Shown in pieces: positions 28,734 through 37,833 of a DNA stretch of 64,000 bases. A program made the translations under genes and the position numbers. Source of the DNA: Halosimplex pelagicum. Lineage in GTDB: Archaea > Halobacteriota > Halobacteria > Halobacteriales > Haloarculaceae. Within the stretch, counting starts at the first letter, position 1. Each line of letters begins with the position of its first letter. The DNA lies in assembly GCF_013415905.1 (NCBI RefSeq), contig NZ_CP058909.1:1364001-1428000 (forward strand), read 5' to 3'. A model generated the notes under the pieces. That model worked only from the letters and a program-made list of their open reading frames with translations, had not been told where the DNA came from and did no database searches.

Positions 28734-28797
28734 TCTGGTTTCCAGAGCACCCTATCGAGAGCGCTCCACCCCTGGTGGCGCCGATAGAATCTCGTGC
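28711..28797 (+). repeat. 87-base direct repeat, copy A
   Basis: Covers the first codons of the SWIM gene and its upstream region. It matches 34435-34521 base for base over most of its length with no gap needed. The two copies flank the giant repeat protein gene. Confidence 0.7.
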
Positions 28798-29148
28798 GGT
28801 GGCCCGAGTAGTACCTCTCGCTGACCGAACCGTCAGAGCGGTGCCGACTCTCGACGCTGTTGTCGTCCGTGCCCAGGGGGGAGTAGATAGAATTAGATCT
28901 AACAGCTGCCTAACGGGTAAGGCACGCCTGTCGCGGCCGAGTCCCTCGTCACGAGCGTAACTTGAACTTACGGGCATACACCCACCATTGACGGTCTTAG
29001 GGGTTTATTCACGGAGTTCGTATACCGTCGTCTATCAGACACAGCGACACCTCTCGCTGCTGGAGCCGCAACCAATGACTGTACACGCCACTACGTCCCC
29101 GGATTCGAGACAGAGCGACCGACTCGACTGCTGCCGACGGAGGATCCG
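28798..29148. other. Upstream region of the giant surface protein gene
   Basis: No gene is seen. TTTATTC at about 29003-29009 is a weak TATA candidate, which would give a leader of over 100 bases ahead of ATG 29149. Confidence 0.3.
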
Positions 29149-32100
29149 ATGAACAAGACGGTACCGCTCGGGCTCGTCGTCCTGATGGTCTGTAGCGTGT
29201 TCGCGCCGTCGGTCGCTGCGGGAGCCGTCACACAGTCCGAATCCGTGCCGGATCAGCCGCCAGCCGAAACGACACCGGACGAACTCTCGACACACTCGTC
29301 ACAGGAAACGGGACTCTCCGCAAGCCCAGCGTCGATACAGGAGGTAAACGAAGTCCCGTACGACGAACTCAGTGACGAGTTAGAAGCGCTCGCGAGCGTG
29401 ACACCGGAGACAGACGTCGCGGTAAACGAGTCGCTGAACGAGAGCCAGCGTGAGGCCGCGAGGGAGGGTGCGCGCGCCGGCGCGCGACTCGCCCAGCAAC
29501 AGGGCGTCAACGTCACACAGACGACGCTCAACGCGACCGTCAACAGCTCGCTCCGTGCGGCCGCGCAGTTCCAGAACGCGTCTGCCGAGCAGATCCAGGC
29601 GGCGACAGAAGGCGCGGCCCACGGCGCGCTGATCCAGACCCAGCGAGCGAACGTCACGCAACTCCAGGCCGGTGTCTACGGGAGTGCCGCCGGCGCGCTG
29701 TCGCAGTCGGCGACTGTCGTCCAACGCCAGGCGGCCGCCTACGGGGCGGCCCACGGGGTAGTCGCACAGTCTCAACGCGCGAACGTCACGCAGATCCAGT
29801 TCGCCGCGGTCGGTGCCGCGGCGGGAGCGGCGTACGCCGACGCCCCCGCCGAGACTGAAGACGGACCGCAGAACACTACGCAAACCCAGCGGGTGAACGT
29901 CACGCAGATCCAGGAGGCGGCCCAGGGCGGCGCGTACGGGTCGCTCGAGCAACGCCAGTCGGTGAACGTCACGCAGGTACAGGCGGCCGCGTTCGGTGCG
30001 GCCGGCGGTGGCGCCGACAGTACGAGCGGCGCGAATCCCAAGAAGGTCCAGGAATCGGCCATGGGCGCGGCACAGGGAGCGCTCGCCCAGGCTCAGGGTG
30101 TCGCGATCGCGCAGATCCAGGCGGCCGCCCGCGGTGCCTGCAAGGGCGCGCTGGCACAGAGCCAGAACGCGACGGTGATCCAGATACAGCAGGCGTCGCT
30201 GGGCGCGGCCGAGGGCGCGCTCTCGGTGAGTCAGAGTGCGACCGTCGTCCAGATCCAGGCCGCGGCGCTCGGGGCCGCCAGCGGGACGGTCACGCAGGTC
30301 CAGTCAGTGTCGGTTGTCCAGGTCCAACAGGCGGCGTTCGGTTCGGCCGCAGGTGCAGTCAGGAGCGCCGTCCAGTATCAGGTGACGAGCGTCCAGCAGA
30401 TTCAGGCCGCCGCCGCGGGTGCAGCGTCCGGGACGGTCATCCAGATCCAGCAGATCAACATCGTCCAGATTCAGGTCATCGCCGACAGCGCGGCCAGCGG
30501 CGCGCTCTCTCAGTCACAGAACGCGACGGTCGTCCAGATACAGGCAGCGGCCCGCGGTGCCAGTGAGGGGGCGCTGGCGCTCACGCAGACCCAGACCGTC
30601 AGTATCGAACAGCTACAGACCTCGACCGAACGGGCGGCCGCAGAGACGGTCCAGACGGTGACGGAGATCGATATCACGCAGGAGGTGACGATCTACGTCT
30701 ACGCGAAGGGCGTCGCCGAAGACCCCGAGCCCCAGGCCGACGAAGACGAGCCGGACCGGCTCCGGAGCCTGTTCGCTTCGGCCGACGACGAGACGCTCTT
30801 CCTCGCCAACCCCAACGATGTCGCGGTCACCGTCACGGTGACCAGCGAGGCGGACGACCTCCAGACGCTCACACTCTCGCCGGGCGAGTCGACGACGGTC
30901 GAACTCGACCCCGGGACGTACACGCTCACGGCCGAGACCGACGACGGACGAACCGTGGAACTCGCCGGACGGTCCGAACTCACGCTCGCGGTCGGCGACG
31001 AACTGCGGAGTCTCACGGCGACCGTCGACGACCGGACCGTGGCCGTCGAGAACCCGAACGACCAGCGCGTGGTCGTGACGGCGACCGGTGACGACGGCCA
31101 GCGTGTCACGTTCGAGGTGCCTCGCGACTGGTCAGTCGCACAGCGACTCGACCCCGGAACCTACACGCTCACCGCTGAGACGACCGACGGGCGGTCGGTC
31201 CCGGTCAACGGTGAGTCCGAGGTCGAGATCACAGTCGAACCCCCCGAACCCGAGCCCGAGCCGGAACCCGACGCGGCCGACCTCGACGTGAGCGTCGACG
31301 GGCAGACCCTCACGCTCGAGAACCCGGCTAACGTCTCGGTTACGGTCACGGCGACCGACGGCGACGAACAGGTGATCGAACTCGCCGCGAACGCGACCGA
31401 GACGCTGACACTCGATCCGGGCAACTACACCCTGACCGGCGAGAGCGACGACCGCGACGTACTCTTCGACGGTCAGTCCACCTACGAGTTCACGATCGCC
31501 CAAGCCGAACCGGTTGACCTGAACGTCACCGTCGACGACCGGAACGTCACCGTCGAAAATCCGAGTGAGACGAGCGTCACGGTCACTGCCTCCGGCGCGG
31601 ATATCGAAAACCGGACGATCGAGGTCGCGGCCAACGAAAGCGTCACCGAGGAGTTCGAACCCGGGAATTACACCCTGACCGGCGAGAGCGACGACCGCGA
31701 CGTACTCCTTGATGGCCAGCCCACCTACGAGTTCACCGTCGCGGAACTCGCTCCCATCGGTCTGAACGTCACTGTCGAGGGCCAGAACGTCTCGATCGAG
31801 AACCCGAGCGAGACGAATGCCACCGTCGTGGCGTCCGCCGAGGCTATCGACAACCGGACGATCGAGGTCGCAGCCAACGAGAGCGTCACCGAGGAGTTCG
31901 AACCGGGCAACTACACCCTGACCGGCGAGAGCGACGGCCGCGAGGTGCTCGTCGAGGGTGAATCCGCATACGAGGTCACCATCGACGAACCCGACGAGGA
32001 GGAACCGATCGATCTGAACGTCTCCGTCGACGACCAGGTCCTCACGCTCGAGAACCCGAGTGAGACCGCCGCCACAGTTACCGCCACGGCCGAAGACGTC

Positions 32101-34377
32101 GACAACCGGACGATCGAGGTCGCGGGTAATGAGACGGTGACCGAGCCGCTCACCCCGGGTACCTACACGCTGACCGCCGAGAGCGACACGCGGGATGTGC
32201 TCCTGAACGGTACTGCGACCCTCACCGTGACAGTCGAGGCGACAGGCCCCGATTTGGAGATCGACACCTGTCGGAACGTCACTCGGCCCGGTCAGTACGA
32301 ACTGACTGCGGACCTCCAGGGAACGGACGAAGGCTCCTGTCTCTGGGTCCAGTCCGAGGACGTAACGATCGACGGTAACGGCTACGCGATCGAAGGGGAG
32401 GGCCCGCCGTCAGAGACAGAACCCATAGCCGGTGTGGCGAACGCCGCCATCCTCGTCTCCGGCGCGGGCTCCGACGCCGCCGAATCGCCACTCGACAACG
32501 TCACGATCCGCAACGTGCGAGCGAACGGCTGGAACACTGGCCTCCTGTCAGGCCTCGAAGCGTTCGACCGAGACGCGAACGTGACGATCGAGAACTCGGC
32601 CTTCCGGAACAACAACGTGGGCGTCACGCTCCTGGGCCGGACTGCGACGGTGCGAAACGTCACACTGGTCGAGAACGGAGACGGCCTCCGGGGAGACGAG
32701 GCGAGACTCGTCACGGTCGAAAACGCGACCATCGAAGCGAACGACTGGGGCGTGCGGTTGAGAGAAGACACGAATCTCACTCTCGAACGGTCCGTCGTTC
32801 GAGACAACAGCCAGGACGGTGTCGTCACGAGCTTCGGTGGTAGCGCAACCGTCGCGAACAGCACTGTCTCCGGGAACGATGACGCCGGCGTCCGCTCCGG
32901 TACGGCCGGCGCCGTTCGGATAGCCAGCACCAGCGTGACCGACAACGGTGGGCCGGGCGTCCAGATCGACGGTGATCTCGGTGCGACGCTCGAAGACGTG
33001 ACCGTCTCGGACAACGGCGGGGTCGGGATCCTGGTGAACGCGACCGCGACCGTCCGGAATGTCACCGTCAGCGACAACGGCGGCCTCGCGGTCGACGCGA
33101 CCAACGGGAGTGCTACCGCGACCGCGCTCCGGGTGGTCCCGTCCGCCAACACGACGTTCGAGGACGAATCGGTCGCGCTCGACCGGGTCCCGCAAGCGGA
33201 TCTCCCGGGGCTCCCGGAGAGCGCCAGCGCGCTCGGTTCGGGACTGGACGTGCGTAGTCTCGACGGTGACCTCCAACTGCGACTCGGATACGACGCTCCC
33301 GACACCGACACTGTCGAACTGTGGCGCTACGACGGGACCGAGTGGACGACGGTCACGAACCAGACCGGCCCGACGCCGGGCGTGATCGAGACGACGATCA
33401 TGGAAGACGGGATCTACGCACCGGTCAACGTCTCGACCGAGGCGGAGCCCGTCGTCACTGCCACCGTCGGAAATCGGATCGTCTGGGCCGAGAATCCGAC
33501 CGATAGCCCGCTCACGGTGAACGTCACGAACGAATCCGGGGTCGTCCAGTCGCTCCAGCTCGCGGCGGGTGCGAACGAATCGATCACCGGCCTCGAATCC
33601 GGAACGTACACGCTGACTGCGGCGACTGCCGACGGTGGAGTCGTCCCGGTCAACGACGAGACGGAGTGGCAGTTCTCGCTCCCGCCCGATCTCGACTCGC
33701 TCGCGCTGACGGTCGACGACAACGTCACCGCGGAGAACCCCAACGACGAGTCGGTGACGATGACCGTCGCGAACGAGTCCGGTATCGTGACGATACTGAC
33801 CATCGAACCGGAGTCGACGGCGACGATTCCGGGGACCGAACTCGAGACGGGCAACTACACGGCGAGTGCGGAGACCGACAACGGCCGAAGCGTTCCCGTC
33901 GACGGCCAGTGGAACCTGACTTTCGCGTTCGAAAGCATTGAGGAGCCTGCGGACACGCCGACTGCGACACCCATTCCGACACCGACGGAGACTTCGACCC
34001 CGACCCCAACGGAGACGCCTACCACGACAGAAGCGCCGACTGTGACGGAAACGTCGACCACGACGGAGACGCCTGCGGGAACAGCAACGCTGACGGAGAC
34101 GGCGACCGCAACTTCGACGCCGACGACCCCAACCGAGACCGCCACGGCGACACCGACCGGGACGCCGACGGAAGCTCCCGCCGACACGCCCACAGAAGCA
34201 GCGACTGATACCCCGACGGAGGCACCGACTGACATCTCGACGGAAACACCCACTGTCTCCCAGACTGAGGCGGCGACATCATCGCCGGCCGAAACGTCAG
34301 ATGTTTCGAGAGAGCCGAGGGTGGCTCTCACGACCGCCGTCTCGAGACTAGTGGACCTCGTCAGCACCCCACTTTGA
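29149..34377 (+). CDS. Giant surface protein with Gln-rich solenoid repeats, Ig-like repeats and beta-helix
   Basis: 1742 residues. Residues 1-25 are a signal peptide. Residues about 100-510 hold about 15 repeats of 23 residues on the pattern VxQIQxAAxGAAxGALxQSQ, many with NVT or NAT glycosylation sites. About 540-1030 are five to six Ig-like repeats (VENPSETSVTVTA, then GNYTLTGESDDRDV). About 1030-1330 are a right-handed beta-helix of NosD type (VTIENSAFRNNNVGVTLL). Two further Ig-like repeats precede a Thr/Pro stalk at about 1600-1715. No PGF-CTERM anchor is seen; a short amphipathic end (VSRLVDLVSTPL) remains. Probable adhesin or matrix protein on the cell surface. Confidence 0.85.
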   Translation: MNKTVPLGLVVLMVCSVFAPSVAAGAVTQSESVPDQPPAETTPDELSTHSSQETGLSASPASIQEVNEVPYDELSDELEALASVTPETDVAVNESLNESQREAAREGARAGARLAQQQGVNVTQTTLNATVNSSLRAAAQFQNASAEQIQAATEGAAHGALIQTQRANVTQLQAGVYGSAAGALSQSATVVQRQAAAYGAAHGVVAQSQRANVTQIQFAAVGAAAGAAYADAPAETEDGPQNTTQTQRVNVTQIQEAAQGGAYGSLEQRQSVNVTQVQAAAFGAAGGGADSTSGANPKKVQESAMGAAQGALAQAQGVAIAQIQAAARGACKGALAQSQNATVIQIQQASLGAAEGALSVSQSATVVQIQAAALGAASGTVTQVQSVSVVQVQQAAFGSAAGAVRSAVQYQVTSVQQIQAAAAGAASGTVIQIQQINIVQIQVIADSAASGALSQSQNATVVQIQAAARGASEGALALTQTQTVSIEQLQTSTERAAAETVQTVTEIDITQEVTIYVYAKGVAEDPEPQADEDEPDRLRSLFASADDETLFLANPNDVAVTVTVTSEADDLQTLTLSPGESTTVELDPGTYTLTAETDDGRTVELAGRSELTLAVGDELRSLTATVDDRTVAVENPNDQRVVVTATGDDGQRVTFEVPRDWSVAQRLDPGTYTLTAETTDGRSVPVNGESEVEITVEPPEPEPEPEPDAADLDVSVDGQTLTLENPANVSVTVTATDGDEQVIELAANATETLTLDPGNYTLTGESDDRDVLFDGQSTYEFTIAQAEPVDLNVTVDDRNVTVENPSETSVTVTASGADIENRTIEVAANESVTEEFEPGNYTLTGESDDRDVLLDGQPTYEFTVAELAPIGLNVTVEGQNVSIENPSETNATVVASAEAIDNRTIEVAANESVTEEFEPGNYTLTGESDGREVLVEGESAYEVTIDEPDEEEPIDLNVSVDDQVLTLENPSETAATVTATAEDVDNRTIEVAGNETVTEPLTPGTYTLTAESDTRDVLLNGTATLTVTVEATGPDLEIDTCRNVTRPGQYELTADLQGTDEGSCLWVQSEDVTIDGNGYAIEGEGPPSETEPIAGVANAAILVSGAGSDAAESPLDNVTIRNVRANGWNTGLLSGLEAFDRDANVTIENSAFRNNNVGVTLLGRTATVRNVTLVENGDGLRGDEARLVTVENATIEANDWGVRLREDTNLTLERSVVRDNSQDGVVTSFGGSATVANSTVSGNDDAGVRSGTAGAVRIASTSVTDNGGPGVQIDGDLGATLEDVTVSDNGGVGILVNATATVRNVTVSDNGGLAVDATNGSATATALRVVPSANTTFEDESVALDRVPQADLPGLPESASALGSGLDVRSLDGDLQLRLGYDAPDTDTVELWRYDGTEWTTVTNQTGPTPGVIETTIMEDGIYAPVNVSTEAEPVVTATVGNRIVWAENPTDSPLTVNVTNESGVVQSLQLAAGANESITGLESGTYTLTAATADGGVVPVNDETEWQFSLPPDLDSLALTVDDNVTAENPNDESVTMTVANESGIVTILTIEPESTATIPGTELETGNYTASAETDNGRSVPVDGQWNLTFAFESIEEPADTPTATPIPTPTETSTPTPTETPTTTEAPTVTETSTTTETPAGTATLTETATATSTPTTPTETATATPTGTPTEAPADTPTEAATDTPTEAPTDISTETPTVSQTEAATSSPAETSDVSREPRVALTTAVSRLVDLVSTPL

Positions 34378-34434
34378 GGCGGGACCGGGTCACCGTCCGC
34401 TCAAACGTCTGAGCGGACTGGCCCACCCGGAAAA

Positions 34435-34521
34435 TCGAGTTGGCTGAGTGGATGCATGCTGTCTTCCAGATCACTCTGTCGCGAGTGCTCCATCCTTGGT
34501 GGCATCGATAGAATCTCGCGC
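34435..34521 (+). repeat. 87-base direct repeat, copy B, with truncated SWIM start
   Basis: On the minus strand it reads ATG then HPLSQLDF, close to the MHPLSQLEF start of the SWIM protein, after which similarity ends. It is therefore a 5' fragment of a second SWIM gene or a copied promoter region. Confidence 0.65.
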
Positions 34522-34541
34522 GAGATATTGTTCCACTGTAC

Positions 34542-34587
34542 CTTATGTAACAACTGACTCCCCTCGAATCGCCGGTTGTTACATAAG
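34542..34587. terminator. Perfect 13-base inverted repeat downstream of the giant gene
   Basis: CTTATGTAACAAC (34542-34554) and GTTGTTACATAAG (34575-34587) pair perfectly with a 20-base loop. It lies between convergent genes, so a bidirectional terminator or an attachment/recombination site are both possible. Archaeal terminators do not need hairpins, so the call is tentative. Confidence 0.35.
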
Positions 34588-34753
34588 AATTAGACCGGAT
34601 CTACGCTTCTGAGCGCATCGAGCAAACGCTAAAAAAGATACTTTGGAGTATCAAACTTCGAAGTACGATACTTCAGATCGCGATTCTCTGGATAATCATC
34701 TTCCCCGAGGCGCGAGATCCACCCCGAATCCGCTGGAAAACTACCGTCAGGAA
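34588..34753. repeat. AT-rich inverted repeats around GATACT/AGTATC
   Basis: GATACT (34638) and AGTATC (34648) form a short hairpin, with CTTCGAAG and a further GATACTTC close behind. No gene is seen. It resembles an operator or small-hairpin cluster left by a lost gene. Confidence 0.25.
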
Positions 34754-34870
34754 CTACTCGATCTCGTAGGTAGCGACCCCTGTTCGACCACACGTTCGGC
34801 AGGGTGTCTTGTCTTGACGAGCTGTCTCGCCACAGTGGCGACATTCGCGTATGCATCGTCCGCTCTGCCC
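34754..34870 (-). pseudogene. Zinc-ribbon C-terminal remnant
   Basis: The reverse strand reads CRECRHCG-type sequence: ECRHCGETARQDKTPCRTCG, then VATYEIE and a stop. Two CxxC pairs 12 residues apart make a zinc ribbon. No start codon exists, since an in-frame stop lies about 12 residues upstream, so it is a fragment or a gene whose 5' part was lost. Confidence 0.35.
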
Positions 34871-34898
34871 CCTGAGTGTCCACTAAGCCACGAGCGGA

Positions 34899-35837
34899 TC
34901 ATCGCTCGGCCTCCCGCCGACCCTCGATCGTGTCGCGGTGCGTCCGAACGGTCACCGCGCTCACGCCCGCCGCCTCGGCGAGGTCTCCTTGCACGAATTC
35001 GACTCCCCCGTTGTGACAGGCGACTTCCACGCAGGCCGCTGCGAACCCCGCGGGGTGGACGCCGACACTCACCCCGTCTTCCCACGCCGCCTCAGCGATC
35101 TCGACGGCCGACCGTTCGATTTCGGGTGGAACGCCGACCGCCGACACCTGCCCGGCGACGAACTCACGCGGTCGCTGGGGCGGTGCCGGCAGATCGAGTT
35201 CCGCGTTCAGCACTCGATAGGCGTTCGTCACCGCTGACTTCGAACACCGCGCCGTCTCTACCACCTCACCCAACGTTCGCACCACCTCCGTACAGCGACA
35301 GACCGCATACACACACGCCGCCGCGAATCCTTCGATCGACCGACCGCGTAGCAGGTCCTCGTTTTGAGCCGTTCGGAACAGCGCACTCGCTTGCTCGCGA
35401 ACACTCCGGTCGAGATCGAGCGCGGAGACGAGGCGGGCGATCTCCGTACAGCCGTGACCGAGATTCCGTTCTGCTTTCGATTGCCACTTCGCCCGCGTGT
35501 GCTCGCGCCGCAGTCGGCCCAGGTGTTTCCGTTTCTCACTGGAGAGCTGATTGCCCTTCCCGTCGACGCGAAACCCGATCTCGGTCGACAGCCCCCGGTC
35601 GTGTCTGGCTGCCGTCAACGGCGCACCGGTCCGTTCACGATCCGGTCTGTCCGGAAAATCGAGCGGCGTCGCCGCGTGGTCGAGGTGATACTCGTTGACG
35701 ATCAGGCCACAGTCCGTGCAGCTGATCTCGCCGCCCTCCGTTCGAAGGTCGCCGTCGCACTCGGGGCACTCCGTCGCAGTGATCGTCTTGCCGCTCGATT
35801 CGTCGAAGCCGTCCGCGTAGATGTCTCTCGTTGCCAT
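34899..35837 (-). CDS. tfb: Transcription initiation factor B (TFB) paralogue
   Basis: 312 residues. N-terminal zinc ribbon CPEC and CTDC (about residues 24-43). B-reader/linker region with the HDRGLSTEIG segment is followed by two cyclin folds (about 115-205 and 210-300): SIEGFAAACVYAVCRC and HPAGFAAACVEVAC are the matching helices of each repeat. TFB recruits RNA polymerase to TBP-bound promoters. Haloarchaea carry many TFBs with separate regulons, and accessory ones on plasmids are common. Its place in a toxin-rich island suggests an element-borne factor. The leader has a hairpin shared with the next gene upstream. Confidence 0.9.
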   Translation of the reverse strand: MATRDIYADGFDESSGKTITATECPECDGDLRTEGGEISCTDCGLIVNEYHLDHAATPLDFPDRPDRERTGAPLTAARHDRGLSTEIGFRVDGKGNQLSSEKRKHLGRLRREHTRAKWQSKAERNLGHGCTEIARLVSALDLDRSVREQASALFRTAQNEDLLRGRSIEGFAAACVYAVCRCTEVVRTLGEVVETARCSKSAVTNAYRVLNAELDLPAPPQRPREFVAGQVSAVGVPPEIERSAVEIAEAAWEDGVSVGVHPAGFAAACVEVACHNGGVEFVQGDLAEAAGVSAVTVRTHRDTIEGRREAER

Positions 35838-35865
35838 CGATGCTCAGCGCGAGGCACGTCTGTAC

Positions 35866-35898
35866 CCCCCGCACCCCTCAGGGGGCGATAAAATCACG
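35866..35898 (-). promoter_or_regulatory. Leader/promoter motif of tfb shared with the DUF6735 gene
   Basis: CCGCACCCCTCAGGGGGCGA followed by an A-rich tract and CAC matches 36598-36625 (CCGCACCCGTCAGGGGCGA...). The shared part can form a CCCC-TCA-GGGG hairpin. Two adjacent genes with the same leader suggests common control. Confidence 0.4.
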
Positions 35899-35934
35899 TC
35901 GCGCAAGCCCGCCAGAGGGGAAGACGGTTTGTGC

Positions 35935-36573
35935 CTACCTGTCGACGAAGGCAACGGTACGAACGATGAGTTCCTGATCTTCACCGACCCACTCGTCAAG
36001 CTTCCGTTCGAGGTAGACGGGAGCCTCCATGCGAGTCAACACTCCCTGATCGATCAACTCACCCGTGATGTCCTTCAGCGCTCGAAACTCGCCCTGGGCG
36101 AACCCATCGCCCACGGGCTCGCCGTCGTACCATCGAACCGTCCGTAGCGCACCGTTGCCGATCGTCGGTGATTCGTCGACCAGCGCAGAATCGTACTGGA
36201 GGCCGAACCAGTGCGTCCGATAGGCGGTCACTTGGAAATCACTATCGACGACGTAGAACGCTTCGTGATGCAAGAAATCGAGTCGGTCGGCGATGATCGA
36301 TTCGAGCGTGCAGCCGATATCCCATGGGTCGACATCCACAGGCTGGTTGGGATATTCAACGCCGTTGAGGAGCGCGTCGAGATCACTATCCGTTTCGGCC
36401 TCGCACAATTCCTCGAACAGCGACTGCAACCGTTCGTCCGGCCTCTCGCGGCCGAACGGTGTTTCCTTCGCGATGTCGTTCTTCAGGCGGAGATGCATCG
36501 CGCCCCAGTGCGAGTAGTGGCAGTTGTAGGTGCTATCGGGTCGTTCGTAGGCAATGAGTGCTCTGTGTCCCAT
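35935..36573 (-). CDS. DUF6735 family protein
   Basis: 212 residues from ATG 36573 (MGHRALIAYERPDSTYNCHYSHWGAMHL). This start is the conserved one in the haloarchaeal DUF6735 family, and the residues from the upstream in-frame start are not. The N-terminal module is followed by an alpha-rich acidic part and a C-terminal beta part. Function unknown. These proteins are typical of plasmids, proviruses and integrated elements in haloarchaea. It precedes tfb on the same strand with a matching leader. Confidence 0.75.
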   Translation of the reverse strand: MGHRALIAYERPDSTYNCHYSHWGAMHLRLKNDIAKETPFGRERPDERLQSLFEELCEAETDSDLDALLNGVEYPNQPVDVDPWDIGCTLESIIADRLDFLHHEAFYVVDSDFQVTAYRTHWFGLQYDSALVDESPTIGNGALRTVRWYDGEPVGDGFAQGEFRALKDITGELIDQGVLTRMEAPVYLERKLDEWVGEDQELIVRTVAFVDR

Positions 36574-36597
36574 TTGATCTGCGGGACTGAGTTCGCC

Positions 36598-36625
36598 CCG
36601 CACCCGTCAGGGGCGAAAAAACACA
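36598..36625 (-). promoter_or_regulatory. Leader/promoter motif of the DUF6735 gene
   Basis: Second copy of the motif ahead of tfb: CACCCGTCAGGGGCGA with A-tract and CACACG. It lies just upstream of ATG 36573. Confidence 0.4.
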
Positions 36626-36722
36626 CGAGCGGTATCTTTTTCCAGAGAGACTGCCCGACCCGATACTTTCGCTACAAAAGTCGATCACGAGCATGTGACA
36701 GCACAGTGCTTCCGGAGAGAGG

Positions 36723-37133
36723 TTACCGTTCCGGACGCGGTGCAGTCTCGTATCTATTGATGTCGTCGGTCTTCTCCACTTGGGCGTAGATCTCTCGAAG
36801 CGTGTCCTGTGCCCGGAGGAGCTTGTGTTCTTCGAGGAACTGCCGACCGCTCGCACTGATCCCATAGAACTTGTACGGCAGATCGTTTTGCCGGCGGTCC
36901 TCCGGTAAGCGAACTTCTTCGACGATACCGGTGTCGACGAGCTGCTGGAGATGCTGGCGAATCGTTGTCTGACTCTTGCTGGGGTTGACGTAGTCGAGTT
37001 CCTTCAACGTCGGCAGCTCCGACGGATGACCCAAGATGTCTTGAAGGAGCGAGAACCGCGTCTCCTGGGTGACGACGTTGAGCCGGTCGCGCACGGACTC
37101 CAGGTCGTTTGGTGGATGGTCAGGTGTACTCAT
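36723..37133 (-). CDS. Winged-helix (ArsR/MarR-like) transcription regulator
   Basis: 136 residues from ATG 37133. A winged helix spans about 15-95: RLNVVTQETRFSLLQDILGHPSELPTLKELDYVNPSKSQTTIRQHLQQLVDTGIVEEV, then a wing with RRQNDLPYKFYGIS. The C-terminal helix (about 100-136) probably dimerises. Typical of haloarchaeal regulators on mobile elements. It is divergent from the hypothetical gene at 37255 with about 120 bases between, which may be its target. Confidence 0.75.
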   Translation of the reverse strand: MSTPDHPPNDLESVRDRLNVVTQETRFSLLQDILGHPSELPTLKELDYVNPSKSQTTIRQHLQQLVDTGIVEEVRLPEDRRQNDLPYKFYGISASGRQFLEEHKLLRAQDTLREIYAQVEKTDDINRYETAPRPER

Positions 37134-37254
37134 CACCTCGTTGTTCGAGTGGTGCGTTCAAAAGCGTTTCGTGCAAATACGAATCGGTCTAATGTGATGT
37201 GGCAGGCGATACAGTCGACGCATTAAAGCATTACGCCGGAGAACGTCCGCTCAG

Positions 37255-37833
37255 ATGAGTGAGAGTCCGGTTACGGTCGATGAACTCGCCGAGAAGGCTG
37301 ACGAATATCTCCACGGGGCCTCGCTCACGCCGGAAGAGTACGAAGCGCTCAAGCAGAGTGTTGCAGAGCTCACACCGATATTCTCGGCAGAGAAGTCGTA
37401 CTTCGTTCTCGGTAGCTATGGAGTGCCCGAAATACGCCGTCTCCAGCTCGTAAAAGACCGCCTCAACCGCCAACACGGCACGTACGCGTTTCTGATGGTC
37501 GATATCCGAAGTGAATGGACAAACACCTACTTCAAATTCCGGCTACTCGCTGACTACGCCGATGTCATCGTAGGTGTCGCTGAACACTCTCAAGGTGGCT
37601 TCCTTATTGAACAAGGCTACTTCACAGCCCTTGAGAAGTATTTCGCGAAGACGCATGTGTTCAAGCGCGAGTATGCTTCGTTAGACACGGACGAAATCGA
37701 CACGAGCGTCGATATCGATACCCCTTACAGCGGAATGCAAACCGCGATCTTCGAGATGCTTGACGATGCTGGACGCCTCTGCCAGTGGACGATTGAAGAC
37801 GACCTCATCGAGTGTGCTGAGCCCCTCTCGTGA
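37255..37833 (+). CDS. Unknown protein, possible nucleoside-deoxyribosyltransferase/TIR-like fold
   Basis: 192 residues. After an alpha-helical start comes a Rossmann-like alternation: SYFVLGSYGVPEIRRLQLVKDRL, TYAFLMVDIRSEWTNTYFKFRLLADYADVIVGVAEHSQGGFLIEQGYF. A strand ending in GSYG, a helix, then DVIVGVAEHSQGGFLIEQG with a late Glu resembles the DUF7509 and nucleoside 2-deoxyribosyltransferase-like families, where that Glu is catalytic. I cannot confirm family membership. It is divergent from a winged-helix regulator in a toxin-rich island. Confidence 0.55.
   Translation: MSESPVTVDELAEKADEYLHGASLTPEEYEALKQSVAELTPIFSAEKSYFVLGSYGVPEIRRLQLVKDRLNRQHGTYAFLMVDIRSEWTNTYFKFRLLADYADVIVGVAEHSQGGFLIEQGYFTALEKYFAKTHVFKREYASLDTDEIDTSVDIDTPYSGMQTAIFEMLDDAGRLCQWTIEDDLIECAEPLS

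Noticed and set aside
34629..34883. 84-residue - strand ORF upstream of the tfb end
   Set aside because: Its sequence is basic and odd. A different frame of the same strand reads as a zinc ribbon, so this ORF is the shadow of a remnant.
34643..35698. 351-residue open frame on the + strand
   Set aside because: Covers the tfb gene in antisense and is Arg/Pro/Ser-rich, typical of a shadow frame.
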